Positions 1 through 6,278 of a DNA stretch of 7,597 bases are shown here, piece after piece; the stretch's first letter is position 1; each line of letters opens with the position of its first letter. The stretch is from an uncultured Opitutales bacterium. GTDB taxonomy: Bacteria; Verrucomicrobiota; Verrucomicrobiia; Opitutales; Intestinicryptomonadaceae. Under the pieces are notes generated by a model. It had not been told where the DNA came from, ran no database searches, and saw only the letters and a list, made by a program, of their open reading frames with translations. Both the position numbers and the translations under genes were made by a program. The stretch lies in contig URJY01000044.1 in NCBI GenBank assembly GCA_900548275.1, positions 1 to 7,597 on the forward strand, given 5' to 3'.

Positions 1-13
1 ACCAGTGAGACAA

Positions 14-84
14 TAGGGTTTGCCCGCAAAGCGGAGCAAACCCCAATTATTCATTTTTCATTTTTCATTATTCATTAAACCCTA
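14..84. repeat. Hairpin plus A/T-rich repeat element downstream of sanA
   Basis: A strong hairpin lies at 16-43: GGGTTTGC (16-23) pairs with GCAAACCC (36-43) and CCGC (24-27) with GCGG (31-34), leaving an AAA loop and a single bulged A at 35. It is followed by A/T-rich units built on TTCATT (about 45-76). The whole stretch is bounded by an 8-bp inverted repeat, TAGGGTTT at 14-21 and AAACCCTA at 77-84. Read on the minus strand, directly after the sanA stop, the A/T part contains TAA or TGA in all three frames. There is no long U-tract after the hairpin on either strand, so it is not a canonical intrinsic terminator, although it could help end or stabilise the sanA transcript. The bounded, structured look suggests a dispersed extragenic repeat. 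That family assignment is inference. Confidence 0.5.
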
Positions 85-96
85 CGCCCCTCGCGG

Positions 97-723
97 CTAT
101 TTCGAGTACTTCGGGGTGGTTTTCAGAACGTAGAAATCGAGCACGGCTTTTGCCCTTGCCAGCGACTCCCTCAGTTCGTTGCGCAGGCGGTATGTCAGTG
201 TGTCGGGCGATTTCGCCGCGTATGCAACCGCGCCGTCGAGTCCGAATTTTTTCGACAGAAACAATGCCCTGTGGGCGTGGTATTTTTGCGTTATGATTAC
301 GGGCGCGGATACGCCGAATTTGTCCCTGCACCGCACGACTGAATCGAGCGTGCGCAGCCCCGCGAAGTCCATTATTATGTCGCGCTCCGCAACGCCCGAA
401 GCCACGAGGTCGGCGCGCATTGTCGCGGGTTCGTTATAGTATTTTGTGGAGTTGTCGCCGCTTGCGATTATCTTCTTCACCTTGCCCGCCTTGTAGAGTT
501 CGGCGGCGGCTACAATGCGGTAGCGGTAGTAGGGGTTCACCATTCCGCTGTATGTAAATTTGGAAGTGCCCAAGAGCAGTGCGTACTCGCGCGGCGGCAC
601 TTTGTCGGGCGTATCCGCCGCGCCGTACGAAAGAATCAGACCGTTCGAAAACAGCAGAAACCCCGCGCACAGCAGAAACGGCACGAGGGCTATTTTCAGG
701 AGTTTTTTCGCAAGTCGGCGCAT
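97..723 (-). CDS. sanA: SanA/YdcF-family (DUF218) inner-membrane protein
   Basis: Predicted protein of 208 residues with a basic N-terminus (MRRLAKK) and one hydrophobic segment at about residues 8-33. A soluble DUF218 domain follows, expected in the periplasm. The match is to the SanA branch: LGTSKF (51-56), NPYYRYR (63-69), SGDN (88-91), NEPATMR (97-103), DFAGLRTLDS (119-128) and ITQKYHAHRALF (144-155) closely follow E. coli SanA. In enterobacteria SanA supports envelope barrier function (vancomycin resistance at high temperature); its biochemical activity is unknown. I chose the ATG at 723-721. A TTG two codons upstream (729) is possible but adds only Met-His. There is no clear Shine-Dalgarno sequence. 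The start lies 10 nt past the holA stop, so the two are almost certainly co-transcribed. Confidence 0.9.
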   Translation of the reverse strand: MRRLAKKLLKIALVPFLLCAGFLLFSNGLILSYGAADTPDKVPPREYALLLGTSKFTYSGMVNPYYRYRIVAAAELYKAGKVKKIIASGDNSTKYYNEPATMRADLVASGVAERDIIMDFAGLRTLDSVVRCRDKFGVSAPVIITQKYHAHRALFLSKKFGLDGAVAYAAKSPDTLTYRLRNELRESLARAKAVLDFYVLKTTPKYSK

Positions 724-733
724 ATGCAAAAAT

Positions 734-1837
734 CTATTTCGACATACACAGAACGAACATATCGCGGATGACCGTTTCGTCCGAATTGGGTCGGCTGATG
801 AGGTCTTCGAAAGCCTTTGCCAGATACATTTGTCTGTCGATAAGTTTTTTAAGCGTCGTCGCCCCCGCTATCGGCGCGAGCTTCGAGCCGACATACCACG
901 GATTCTGGGTGAAGACGTTGAAATTGCTCTTGTCCTGCGCGTCGTCGAAATACTCGGCAAAGCGCGGCGCGGCCTCCTCTATTGCCCCGCGCGGCTGCGG
1001 ATATGTGGATTTCGCCAGAACCCCGCCGTCCATCAGCGAGCGCAGTTGAATGAGAATCGAATTCTGGTTTTGCAGCATCGAGATAATCGGGCGTGCCGAA
1101 GCCTTTTTGTTCGCGAAGAAATAGCGTTTGATTGCCGCAAGCGCGGTGTCCAAATCGCCCGAATAAAACGCGTTCGATAGGTCGAAAGGCGAGCCTTCGC
1201 CGAAAATCGGCACCATTTCGACAACGTCGCGCTCGGAAATCGGGCGTTCGCCGTTGACGTACACGGCAAGCTTTTCAAGTTCCGACAACGCCATTCGCGG
1301 ATTGCCCGCAACTATGGAGGCGAGCGTTTCGGCCGCGCCGCTTTCCATTGCGATTTTTTTTATGCGGCTTTCGCGCAGAATCAAATCGACGCACCCCGAA
1401 AGAGGGTCTTTGCTTTTGAAGTCCTCGCAGTCGGCAAAGGTCTGGAGCTTTTTGTAGAACGGCTTGCGGCGGTCGACGGGATACGCGCTTATCACGACCG
1501 AAGCAACGTCGGGCGTGAGCGTTTCGAGAAAGTCGGCGAGCTTTTCGAGAGCCTCCTTTACGCTCGCCGATTTGCCAACAACGCCGTAGCCCACAAAATT
1601 CAGCCCCTTGAGCCACACGACTTTTCCGCCGCCGAACATCGACACGGTCGCCGCCGCTTCAATGGTCTTTGCGCAGGCGGAAACGGCTTCGTCGACCTTG
1701 CCAGCCGCGCCGTCGATTACCTCTTTCGACATATCGTCGACGACATCCGCCGACAGTTCCTCGAAGATTTCGCGCGCCCTGTTTGCCGCAATGAAATCGT
1801 CGTCCGCCGTAATGAAATGTACCGCCTTGGATGCCAT
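734..1837 (-). CDS. holA: DNA polymerase III subunit delta
   Basis: Predicted 367-residue clamp-loader subunit, which opens the beta sliding clamp in the DnaX complex; E. coli HolA is 343 residues. The N-terminal region begins MASKAVHFITADDDF, resembling the family's opening strand and 'D..F' segment. A divergent AAA+-like domain runs to about residue 145. The three-helix lid segment (GNPRMALSELEKLAVYV, 178-194) and the following 'ISERDVVEMV' are typical delta signatures. The C-terminal collar domain (about 215-345) includes the 'ARPIISMLQNQNSILIQLRSLM' type helix. As usual for delta, no Walker A motif is seen. The reading frame stays open to a GTG at 1909, but I prefer the ATG at 1837-1835: the family homology begins there and the extension would cover the divergent promoter region. 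It is followed closely by sanA. Confidence 0.93.
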   Translation of the reverse strand: MASKAVHFITADDDFIAANRAREIFEELSADVVDDMSKEVIDGAAGKVDEAVSACAKTIEAAATVSMFGGGKVVWLKGLNFVGYGVVGKSASVKEALEKLADFLETLTPDVASVVISAYPVDRRKPFYKKLQTFADCEDFKSKDPLSGCVDLILRESRIKKIAMESGAAETLASIVAGNPRMALSELEKLAVYVNGERPISERDVVEMVPIFGEGSPFDLSNAFYSGDLDTALAAIKRYFFANKKASARPIISMLQNQNSILIQLRSLMDGGVLAKSTYPQPRGAIEEAAPRFAEYFDDAQDKSNFNVFTQNPWYVGSKLAPIAGATTLKKLIDRQMYLAKAFEDLISRPNSDETVIRDMFVLCMSK

Positions 1838-1962
1838 ACAACCGATGCTTTTTTCAATCGCGAATTTGTCAACCCCAAACCGATTTTTTTTGACTTGCCC
1901 GACACCCACTTTTCAATACGAATCAAATCAAACACAAATACACGGAGGAAACAAAACACTAT
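1838..1962. promoter_or_regulatory. Divergent promoter region between holA and the rhamnosidase gene
   Basis: These 125 nt separate two divergent starts. On the plus strand, TTGACT (1890-1895) and TTCAAT (1912-1917) are 16 nt apart and form a plausible sigma70 promoter. It would start transcription near 1924, upstream of the ribosome binding site at 1944-1949. On the minus strand, TTGACA (complement of 1867-1872) is a perfect -35 hexamer facing holA, but I find no good -10 hexamer at the right distance. No operator-like palindrome stands out. Predictions are from hexamer inspection only. Confidence 0.4.
1944..1949 (+). promoter_or_regulatory. Shine-Dalgarno GGAGGA upstream of the rhamnosidase gene
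   Basis: GGAGGA is a perfect anti-SD match but ends 13 nt before the ATG at 1963, longer than the usual 5-9 nt. It is one of few recognisable Shine-Dalgarno sites in the window. No alternative start codon lies closer to it in frame, and the signal peptide begins at this ATG. Confidence 0.55.
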
Positions 1963-4335
1963 ATGAAAAAATTCGCAATCATAACCGCCCTCGCCGTTTC
2001 GCTTGTAGCAACTACCGCAACGGCGGCGGAAAACAAATTTACGCCTGTCAGGGAGTCGCCCGCGATTTGGGCGAACGTGCCGCAGTCGCTCAAATCGGCA
2101 AGGTGGCTTTGGCGCGCGTCCCCGTACGAAGCGTACGAAATCGTCAACGTCTACTGCCTCGGTCGCAAGACGTTCGACCTCGAAAGCGTGCCGAAAAAAG
2201 CACCGATTTTCATCACCGCCGACCAGTCGTACAGGCTTTTCATCAACGGCAAATTCGTCTGCTCGGGCCCCGCGCGCGGCTACCAGTTCTCGCAGCCGTT
2301 CGACGAAATCGACGTCGCAAAATATCTGCAAAAGGGCAAAAACGTAATCGCCGTGCGCGCGTACAATGCGGGACGAAGCACGTTCTCGTATCTGACGCAG
2401 GGCTATGCGGGTTTCATTTTCGCGCTCGAGCTTGGAAACGGCAGAAACATCGTCTCCGACATTACGACGAAAGTCCGCACGCAGGAGGGCTGCGACAGGA
2501 ACACGGCGCAGCTTTCAATCCAGATGAACAATCAGGAGCACATCGACCTGCGCGTTGAAAATCCCGACTGGGTAAAGGCGGGTTTCGACGATTCGTCTTG
2601 GGGCAAGCCCTCCTCGCGTCCGTACAACGCAATGCCCTATTATTCGATGGAGTCGCGAATGATTCCGATGCTCGAGGAATTCGAAATGAAACCCGAGGCT
2701 CTCGTCTCGCGCGGCTCGGGCAAATCCGTCTCGAACGGCGAACGTGTTTTCGACGTCGCGAAGCTTTTCGTAGCCGAAAACATCCCGCACACGATGAAGA
2801 CCGAAAGCGTGTTCGAAGTCGAGGCAAAGCCCTCGAAGGACGGCGTAAGCTCTTTCGTATTCGATATGGGCAGAATGTGCGTGGGTATGCCGATTCTCGA
2901 AATCGACGGCGCAAAGGGCGGCGAAATTGTCGATATGCTCGCAACCGAGCTTCTCAAGGACGGCACGGGCAATCCCGTAGGCGGCAGCCAGATTTCGGCG
3001 GCAAACCGCATAATCTGCCGCGCGGGCAAGCAAAGGCATATGTTCTTCAATCCGTTCGGGGTTCGCTACATCACGGTGCGCGTGCGCAACAATCCCGATT
3101 CTACAATCAGGGTAAAGCCGTCGCTGATGTGGAGCGCGTATCCGCTCGCCGACAGGGGCAAGTTCAAAACCTCCAATGCGTATGTCGACAAAATCTGGCA
3201 GGCGTGCAAGCAGACCCAGAAAATCTGCGCCCTCGACGCGTACGTCGACACCCCCTACCGCGAACAGGCACAGTGGTGGGGCGACGCGCGCGTACAAAGC
3301 TGGAACACGTTCTTCATCTCGGGCGACGCGCGCCTTTTGCGCCGCGGAATCCGCTCGATTTCGATGCAGAAAGTTCCCAACGGGCTGACATACGGGCACG
3401 CGCCGACATCCTCGCACCACTGCATTCTGCCCGACTTCTCGCTGACGTGGATGCTCACGCTCTACGACTACTACTGGCAGACTGGCAGCATTGAGGCGTA
3501 CCTTTCGCACCGCGATACAGTTGAGTCCATTCTCTCCTACTTCGACGGTATGACCGACCCCAAGACGGGGCTTGTAAACGCCGACAACCGCTACTGGCTA
3601 TTCCTCGACTGGACAAACATCCAGAAGAGCGGTCAGCCCGCAATCCTCAATCTCTGGCTGCTCGAAGCACTCGAGAAGATGCGGAAACTCTGCGCCGACA
3701 ACGCAATATCGGGCGACGCAAAAATGTACGCCGACCGCGCCGCAAAGGTTCGCGCGGCCATCGAAAAAAATCTCGTCAAAAAGGACGGGCTGATTTCCGA
3801 CGGAATCCTGCCCGACGGCAGGCAAAACCCCGCATCGAGCATACACGCGCAGGTGCTCGGAAAAATGACGTCAATCAAGGGGCTCGATTTCGAAAAGGCG
3901 AAGCGCGAAATGCTCCTGCCGTTCCTCAGGGGCGAAAAGAAATTCAAGGCAATGCCGTCGTCGTTCTGGGTGGTTTACGTACTCGAGCTGATGGCGGACG
4001 AAGGATACAGCGCGCAAGTCTACGACTACATCAAGCGCAACTGGCGCGAGTTCGCCGAATACGGCACGGCTTTCGAAAACTTCGACGGCAAGGCGTCGCA
4101 CTCGCACGCGTGGAGCGCGCACCCCGCGTTCCTGCTGCCGCGCATTCTCGGCGGCATAAGGCAGAAAGCCCCCGCGTGGACGGAAGTTTCGTTCAAGCCG
4201 AACTTCTTCGAAGACTTCGCCGAAATCGTCTACCCAACCCCGCAGGGCGACATCAAGGTTTCGTGGCGCAAAAACGCCGACGGCAAATTCACCTCGACCG
4301 TCGACGCACCGAAAGGCGTTTCGGTTTCGAAATAG
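1963..4335 (+). CDS. Secreted alpha-L-rhamnosidase, glycoside hydrolase family 78
   Basis: Predicted 790-residue exported enzyme that would release terminal alpha-L-rhamnose from plant, bacterial or algal glycans by an inverting mechanism. A Sec signal peptide covers residues 1-21 (MKKFAIITALAVSLVATTATA, then AENKF). A jelly-roll carbohydrate-binding-like domain follows (about 45-160, 'YRLFINGKFVCSGPARGY'). Next comes a second N-terminal beta domain with 'FDDSSWGKP' (208-216). A beta-sandwich with 'FVFDMGRMCVGMP' lies at about 285-395, and the (alpha/alpha)6 catalytic domain at about 400-720. A C-terminal beta domain ends the protein (about 722-790, 'PTPQGDIKVSW'). In DTPYREQAQWWGD, D429, E434 and D441 have the spacing of the acidic triad of Bacillus GH78 RhaB; E434 would be the general acid. 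E705 in GTAFENFD fits the general base. Rhamnose specificity is inferred from the family and could differ. There is no transporter or regulator beside it. Confidence 0.88.
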   Translation: MKKFAIITALAVSLVATTATAAENKFTPVRESPAIWANVPQSLKSARWLWRASPYEAYEIVNVYCLGRKTFDLESVPKKAPIFITADQSYRLFINGKFVCSGPARGYQFSQPFDEIDVAKYLQKGKNVIAVRAYNAGRSTFSYLTQGYAGFIFALELGNGRNIVSDITTKVRTQEGCDRNTAQLSIQMNNQEHIDLRVENPDWVKAGFDDSSWGKPSSRPYNAMPYYSMESRMIPMLEEFEMKPEALVSRGSGKSVSNGERVFDVAKLFVAENIPHTMKTESVFEVEAKPSKDGVSSFVFDMGRMCVGMPILEIDGAKGGEIVDMLATELLKDGTGNPVGGSQISAANRIICRAGKQRHMFFNPFGVRYITVRVRNNPDSTIRVKPSLMWSAYPLADRGKFKTSNAYVDKIWQACKQTQKICALDAYVDTPYREQAQWWGDARVQSWNTFFISGDARLLRRGIRSISMQKVPNGLTYGHAPTSSHHCILPDFSLTWMLTLYDYYWQTGSIEAYLSHRDTVESILSYFDGMTDPKTGLVNADNRYWLFLDWTNIQKSGQPAILNLWLLEALEKMRKLCADNAISGDAKMYADRAAKVRAAIEKNLVKKDGLISDGILPDGRQNPASSIHAQVLGKMTSIKGLDFEKAKREMLLPFLRGEKKFKAMPSSFWVVYVLELMADEGYSAQVYDYIKRNWREFAEYGTAFENFDGKASHSHAWSAHPAFLLPRILGGIRQKAPAWTEVSFKPNFFEDFAEIVYPTPQGDIKVSWRKNADGKFTSTVDAPKGVSVSK

Positions 4336-4367
4336 TCGGCGGACGAAAGCCGTTTTTCCGATTTTCA

Positions 4368-4401
4368 AAGGGCACTTCGGACTTCCGCAGTGCCTTTTTT
4401 T
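4368..4401 (+). terminator. Rho-independent terminator after the rhamnosidase gene
   Basis: GGCACT (4371-4376) pairs with AGTGCC (4389-4394), with an inner CGGA/TCCG helix, and seven T residues follow at 4395-4401. An A-rich stretch precedes the stem. It begins about 32 nt after the TAA/TAG-ended coding region, the expected position for ending this single-gene transcript. Confidence 0.85.
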
Positions 4402-4461
4402 GCGGATTTTCGGGAAAAATTTTTGCGTGCAAACCGCCCGAAAGAAAGCAATTTACGCCCC

Positions 4462-4487
4462 CGAAAAACCCGAGATGGGTTTTTTCG
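4462..4487. terminator. Second, bidirectional-looking terminator hairpin
   Basis: CGAAAAACCC (4462-4471) and GGGTTTTTTCG (4477-4487) form a near-perfect inverted repeat around a GAGAT loop. The flanking A and T runs give a U-tract when transcribed in either direction. It would back up the terminator at 4368-4401. If the rpsP promoter lies upstream, it could instead act as a leader attenuator. Confidence 0.55.
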
Positions 4488-4508
4488 TAAAAAATTGAAA
4501 AAATAAGC

Positions 4509-4536
4509 TTTACAAAACAAAAAAACGAGATGAAAT
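4509..4536 (+). promoter_or_regulatory. rpsP: Possible rpsP promoter
   Basis: TTTACA (4509-4514) and TGAAAT (4531-4536), 16 nt apart, are a weak sigma70-like pair in a very A-rich stretch. The position just downstream of two terminators and upstream of the translation operon is what makes it plausible. The -10 match is only four of six. Confidence 0.28.
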
Positions 4537-4567
4537 GAAACGCTTTCAAAATTAAAAATCCAACAAT

Positions 4568-4831
4568 ATGGCACTCAGAATTAGATTACAAAGACACGGT
4601 TCGGTACACAATCCGATGTACCGTATGGTCGTGGCGGAAAGCGCATCGCGCCGCAACGGTAAATTCGTAGAAAACCTCGGTCTCTACAACCCGAAGCCGC
4701 GCGGCAAGGATGTCGAAACTCAGGTCAACCTCGACCGCGTTGACTACTGGCTCAGCGTAGGCGCACTCCCGAGCGACACGGCTAAAACCGTCATCAAGAA
4801 GGCTCGTTTGGCAAAGGCGAAAGCCGAATAA
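4568..4831 (+). CDS. rpsP: 30S ribosomal protein bS16
   Basis: Predicted 87-residue protein with the classic bS16 opening MALRIRLQRHGSVHNPMYR. It continues with VVAESASRRNGKFVENLGLYNP (about residues 19-40) and the helix 'VNLDRVDYWLSVGALPSDTAKTVIKKA'. bS16 binds 16S rRNA in the body of the small subunit and is needed for its assembly. Length is normal for the family (about 80-90). The ATG is preceded by A-rich sequence (AAAATCCAACAAT) with no Shine-Dalgarno match. It is the first gene of the rpsP-trmD-rplS operon. A terminator-like hairpin overlaps its stop codon and may limit readthrough into trmD. Confidence 0.98.
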   Translation: MALRIRLQRHGSVHNPMYRMVVAESASRRNGKFVENLGLYNPKPRGKDVETQVNLDRVDYWLSVGALPSDTAKTVIKKARLAKAKAE

Positions 4832-4851
4832 GTCAAACTCGGCGTTTTTTT
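4823..4851 (+). terminator. Terminator-like hairpin (possible attenuator) at the rpsP/trmD junction
   Basis: GCCGA (4823-4827, at the end of the rpsP coding region) pairs with TCGGC (4839-4843) across an 11-nt loop that contains the rpsP stop. One G and then seven T residues follow (4845-4851). The stem is short, so termination would be partial. Because the 5' arm lies inside the rpsP coding region, ribosomes finishing rpsP would cover it. Confidence 0.5.
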
Positions 4852-4853
4852 GA

Positions 4854-4871
4854 AATCCGCAGAATCCGCAG
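4854..4871 (+). repeat. Tandem 9-bp direct repeat (AATCCGCAG x2)
   Basis: AATCCGCAG occurs at 4854-4862 and again, exactly adjacent, at 4863-4871. It sits in the 69-nt gap between rpsP and trmD. It may be simple sequence duplication; no function is evident. Confidence 0.7.
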
Positions 4872-4900
4872 GCGATTTTGCTTTTTGAACACTCTCTAAT

Positions 4901-5599
4901 ATGGCTGAGCACCTCAAGATAGACTTTCTGACACTCTTTCCCAAAATGTTGGAGGGCTTTTTGAGCGAAAGTATGCTCGGGCGCGCCCGTCAGGCGGGAA
5001 TCCTCGACATCAACGTCTACGACATCCGCGATTGGGCAACTTCAAAACACAAAAACACCGACGACCGCCCTTTCGGAGGCGGTCCGGGGATGTTGATGAA
5101 GCCCGAACCGATATTCGCCGCTATCGAAGAATTGCAAACGCCGAACTGCACAAGAATCTATATGTGCCCCGACGGAGAGAAATTCTCGCCGCAACACGCG
5201 GCGGAGTTTTCCGAAGCGGGTCATCTGATAATTCTGAGCGGTCATTACGAGGGTATAGACCAACGGGTACGCGATTGCCTTATCGACAGGGAAATTTCGA
5301 TTGGCGACTACGTTCTCACTAACGGGACTCTCCCTGCCGCAGTCATAGCCGACGCAACCGCAAGGTACGTAAAAGGCGTTCTCGGCGAGGAAAACTCCCT
5401 AACCTACGACTCGTTTAACGACAATCTCCTCTCGTTTCCCCAATACACGCGTCCCGCAGTGTTCCGAGGGATGGGAGTTCCCGATGTCCTGATGTCGGGC
5501 GACCACGAGAAAATCGCGAAATGGCGGCGGCAACAGCAAATCGACAAAACAAAAAAACGCAGAAGCGACATTTTAAATCAGAAAGAAGAAATACAATGA
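4901..5599 (+). CDS. trmD: tRNA (guanine-37-N1)-methyltransferase
   Basis: Predicted 232-residue SPOUT (trefoil-knot) enzyme that transfers methyl from S-adenosylmethionine to N1 of G37, next to the anticodon of tRNAs reading CNN-type codons, preventing +1 frameshifting. It works as a homodimer in the cytoplasm. Visible motifs are IDFLTLFPKM (7-16), DDRPFGGGPGMLMKPEP (54-70), LSGHYEGIDQRV (112-123) and ISIGDYVLTNG (132-142). R155 and D170 correspond to the E. coli catalytic R154 and D169. DSFNDNLLSFPQYTRP (170-185) and VPDVLMSGDHEKIAKWR (193-209) follow. It is somewhat shorter than the E. coli protein (255) at the C-terminus, which is common. The ATG at 4901 fits the family's N-terminus; there is no Shine-Dalgarno match. 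Its TGA overlaps the rplS ATG. Confidence 0.97.
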   Translation: MAEHLKIDFLTLFPKMLEGFLSESMLGRARQAGILDINVYDIRDWATSKHKNTDDRPFGGGPGMLMKPEPIFAAIEELQTPNCTRIYMCPDGEKFSPQHAAEFSEAGHLIILSGHYEGIDQRVRDCLIDREISIGDYVLTNGTLPAAVIADATARYVKGVLGEENSLTYDSFNDNLLSFPQYTRPAVFRGMGVPDVLMSGDHEKIAKWRRQQQIDKTKKRRSDILNQKEEIQ

Positions 5600-5955
5600 A
5601 CCAAGACTTGTTGAAAGAAATCACAAAAGACCAAATCAAGACCGACACGGTTAAGTTCAAGGTCGGAGACGGTGTAAAGGTACACACAAAAGTACGCGAA
5701 GGCGACAAGGAACGTATCCAGATTTTCGCCGGTATCGTAATCGCACGCAAGGGCAGCGGTATCCACGAAACTTTCACGGTTCGCCGCATTTCCTACGGCG
5801 AAGGCGTAGAACGTGTCTTCCCCGTAAATTCGCCCAACATCGCGAAAATCGAAGTCGACCGCGAATCCGTTCCGATGCGCGCGCGCCTCTACTACCTTCG
5901 CGACCGTATCGGCAAGGAAGCCTCCAAGGTTAAAGAAGCCCGCTTGGCTCAATAA
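5596..5955 (+). CDS. rplS: 50S ribosomal protein bL19
   Basis: Predicted 119-residue protein matching bL19 over its full length: MNQDLLKEITKDQIKTD, then FKVGDGVKVHTKVREGDKER, IQIFAGIVIARKGSGIHETF, TVRRISYGEGVERVFPVNSP, and LYYLRDRIGKEASK near the end. bL19 sits at the interface of the two ribosomal subunits. The frame is open upstream to an ATG at 5521, but that part lies within trmD in another frame. The family N-terminus starts at 5596, so I use that start. It overlaps the trmD stop as ATGA, which implies translational coupling. A purine-rich stretch (AGAAAGAAG, 5580-5588) may serve as a weak ribosome binding site. Confidence 0.97.
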   Translation: MNQDLLKEITKDQIKTDTVKFKVGDGVKVHTKVREGDKERIQIFAGIVIARKGSGIHETFTVRRISYGEGVERVFPVNSPNIAKIEVDRESVPMRARLYYLRDRIGKEASKVKEARLAQ

Positions 5956-6041
5956 GCAGGCGAAAGCCGTCGGAAACGGCGGTCATCGACGGGCGGAACG
6001 GGCGGCGCACTATGCCGTTTGTTTCGCAACGTCCGCATTGC

Positions 6042-6071
6042 GCGGCAACAACTGTTGCCGCTTTTCTTGTT
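6042..6071 (+). terminator. Rho-independent terminator of the rpsP-trmD-rplS operon
   Basis: GCGGCAAC (6042-6049) and GTTGCCGC (6054-6061) pair perfectly around an AACT loop. The T-rich tail TTTTCTTGTT follows (6062-6071). It lies about 86 nt after the rplS stop. Confidence 0.75.
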
Positions 6072-6144
6072 CGTGTACATTGCCTTTGCAAACCGCACTT
6101 TTCCAAGAAACGCAAATCGGGCGACAACAGTTTTTTATCTTCAG

Positions 6145-6172
6145 AGACGGCAGATTTTGCCGTCTTTTTTTT
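6145..6172 (+). terminator. Second tandem terminator downstream of rplS
   Basis: AGACGGCA (6145-6152) pairs with TGCCGTCT (6158-6165) around a 5-nt GATTT loop, and the T run continues to 6172 (eight T). This is the strongest-looking terminator in the window. It would stop any readthrough from the operon before the promoter at 6227-6255. Confidence 0.85.
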
Positions 6173-6226
6173 GTCCGATTCGCAGACGATTTCACGGACA
6201 CACCGAGATAAAAAATAATAAAAGAA

Positions 6227-6255
6227 TTGAAATCATCCCCCAATGTTCTTTTAAT
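6227..6255 (+). promoter_or_regulatory. Sigma70-like promoter of the small-gene cluster
   Basis: TTGAAA (6227-6232) and TTTAAT (6250-6255) each match the consensus at five of six positions and are exactly 17 nt apart. Transcription would begin near 6262, giving a short leader that contains the Shine-Dalgarno sequence AGAAAGG (6264-6270) before the ATG at 6279. It lies just after a strong terminator, as expected for a new unit. Confidence 0.65.
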
Positions 6256-6263
6256 TTCACCCC

Positions 6264-6270
6264 AGAAAGG
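6264..6270 (+). promoter_or_regulatory. Shine-Dalgarno sequence AGAAAGG
   Basis: AGAAAGG lies 8 nt before the ATG at 6279, at ideal spacing. It decides the start of the small zinc-ribbon-like gene in favour of this ATG over the internal ATG codons at residues 8 and 10. Confidence 0.65.
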
Positions 6271-6278
6271 CAAGCGAT

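Larger units (their letters stand above)
5956..6226. other. Gene-free stretch between rplS and the small-gene cluster
   Basis: I see no convincing gene here. It holds a small hairpin without a T-tract (GCCGT 5966-5970 with ACGGC 5976-5980), a 7-bp direct repeat (CGGGCGG at 5990-5996 and 5999-6005), and two intrinsic terminators listed separately. Open frames of 65-87 codons cross it on both strands. They run through the terminator hairpins and have cysteine- and arginine-rich compositions without recognisable features, so I do not call them genes. Confidence 0.6.

Noticed and set aside
560..1180. 206-codon plus-strand frame across the sanA/holA junction
   Set aside because: It is antisense to two well-supported genes and its translation has no recognisable motif.
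1838..1909. N-terminal extension of HolA from a GTG at 1909
   Set aside because: The extra 24 residues precede the family's start, are not delta-like, and would overlap the divergent promoter.
2515..3510. 331-codon open frame antisense to the rhamnosidase gene, and a 298-codon frame at 2598-3494 on the same strand in another frame
   Set aside because: Both are shadows of a GC-biased coding sequence; their translations are arginine- and alanine-rich with no fold-like pattern, while the GH78 frame has full-length homology.
4289..4574. Minus-strand frames of 69 and 86 codons between the rhamnosidase and rpsP
   Set aside because: They read through terminator hairpins; the phenylalanine-rich start reflects the poly-A stretches on the plus strand.
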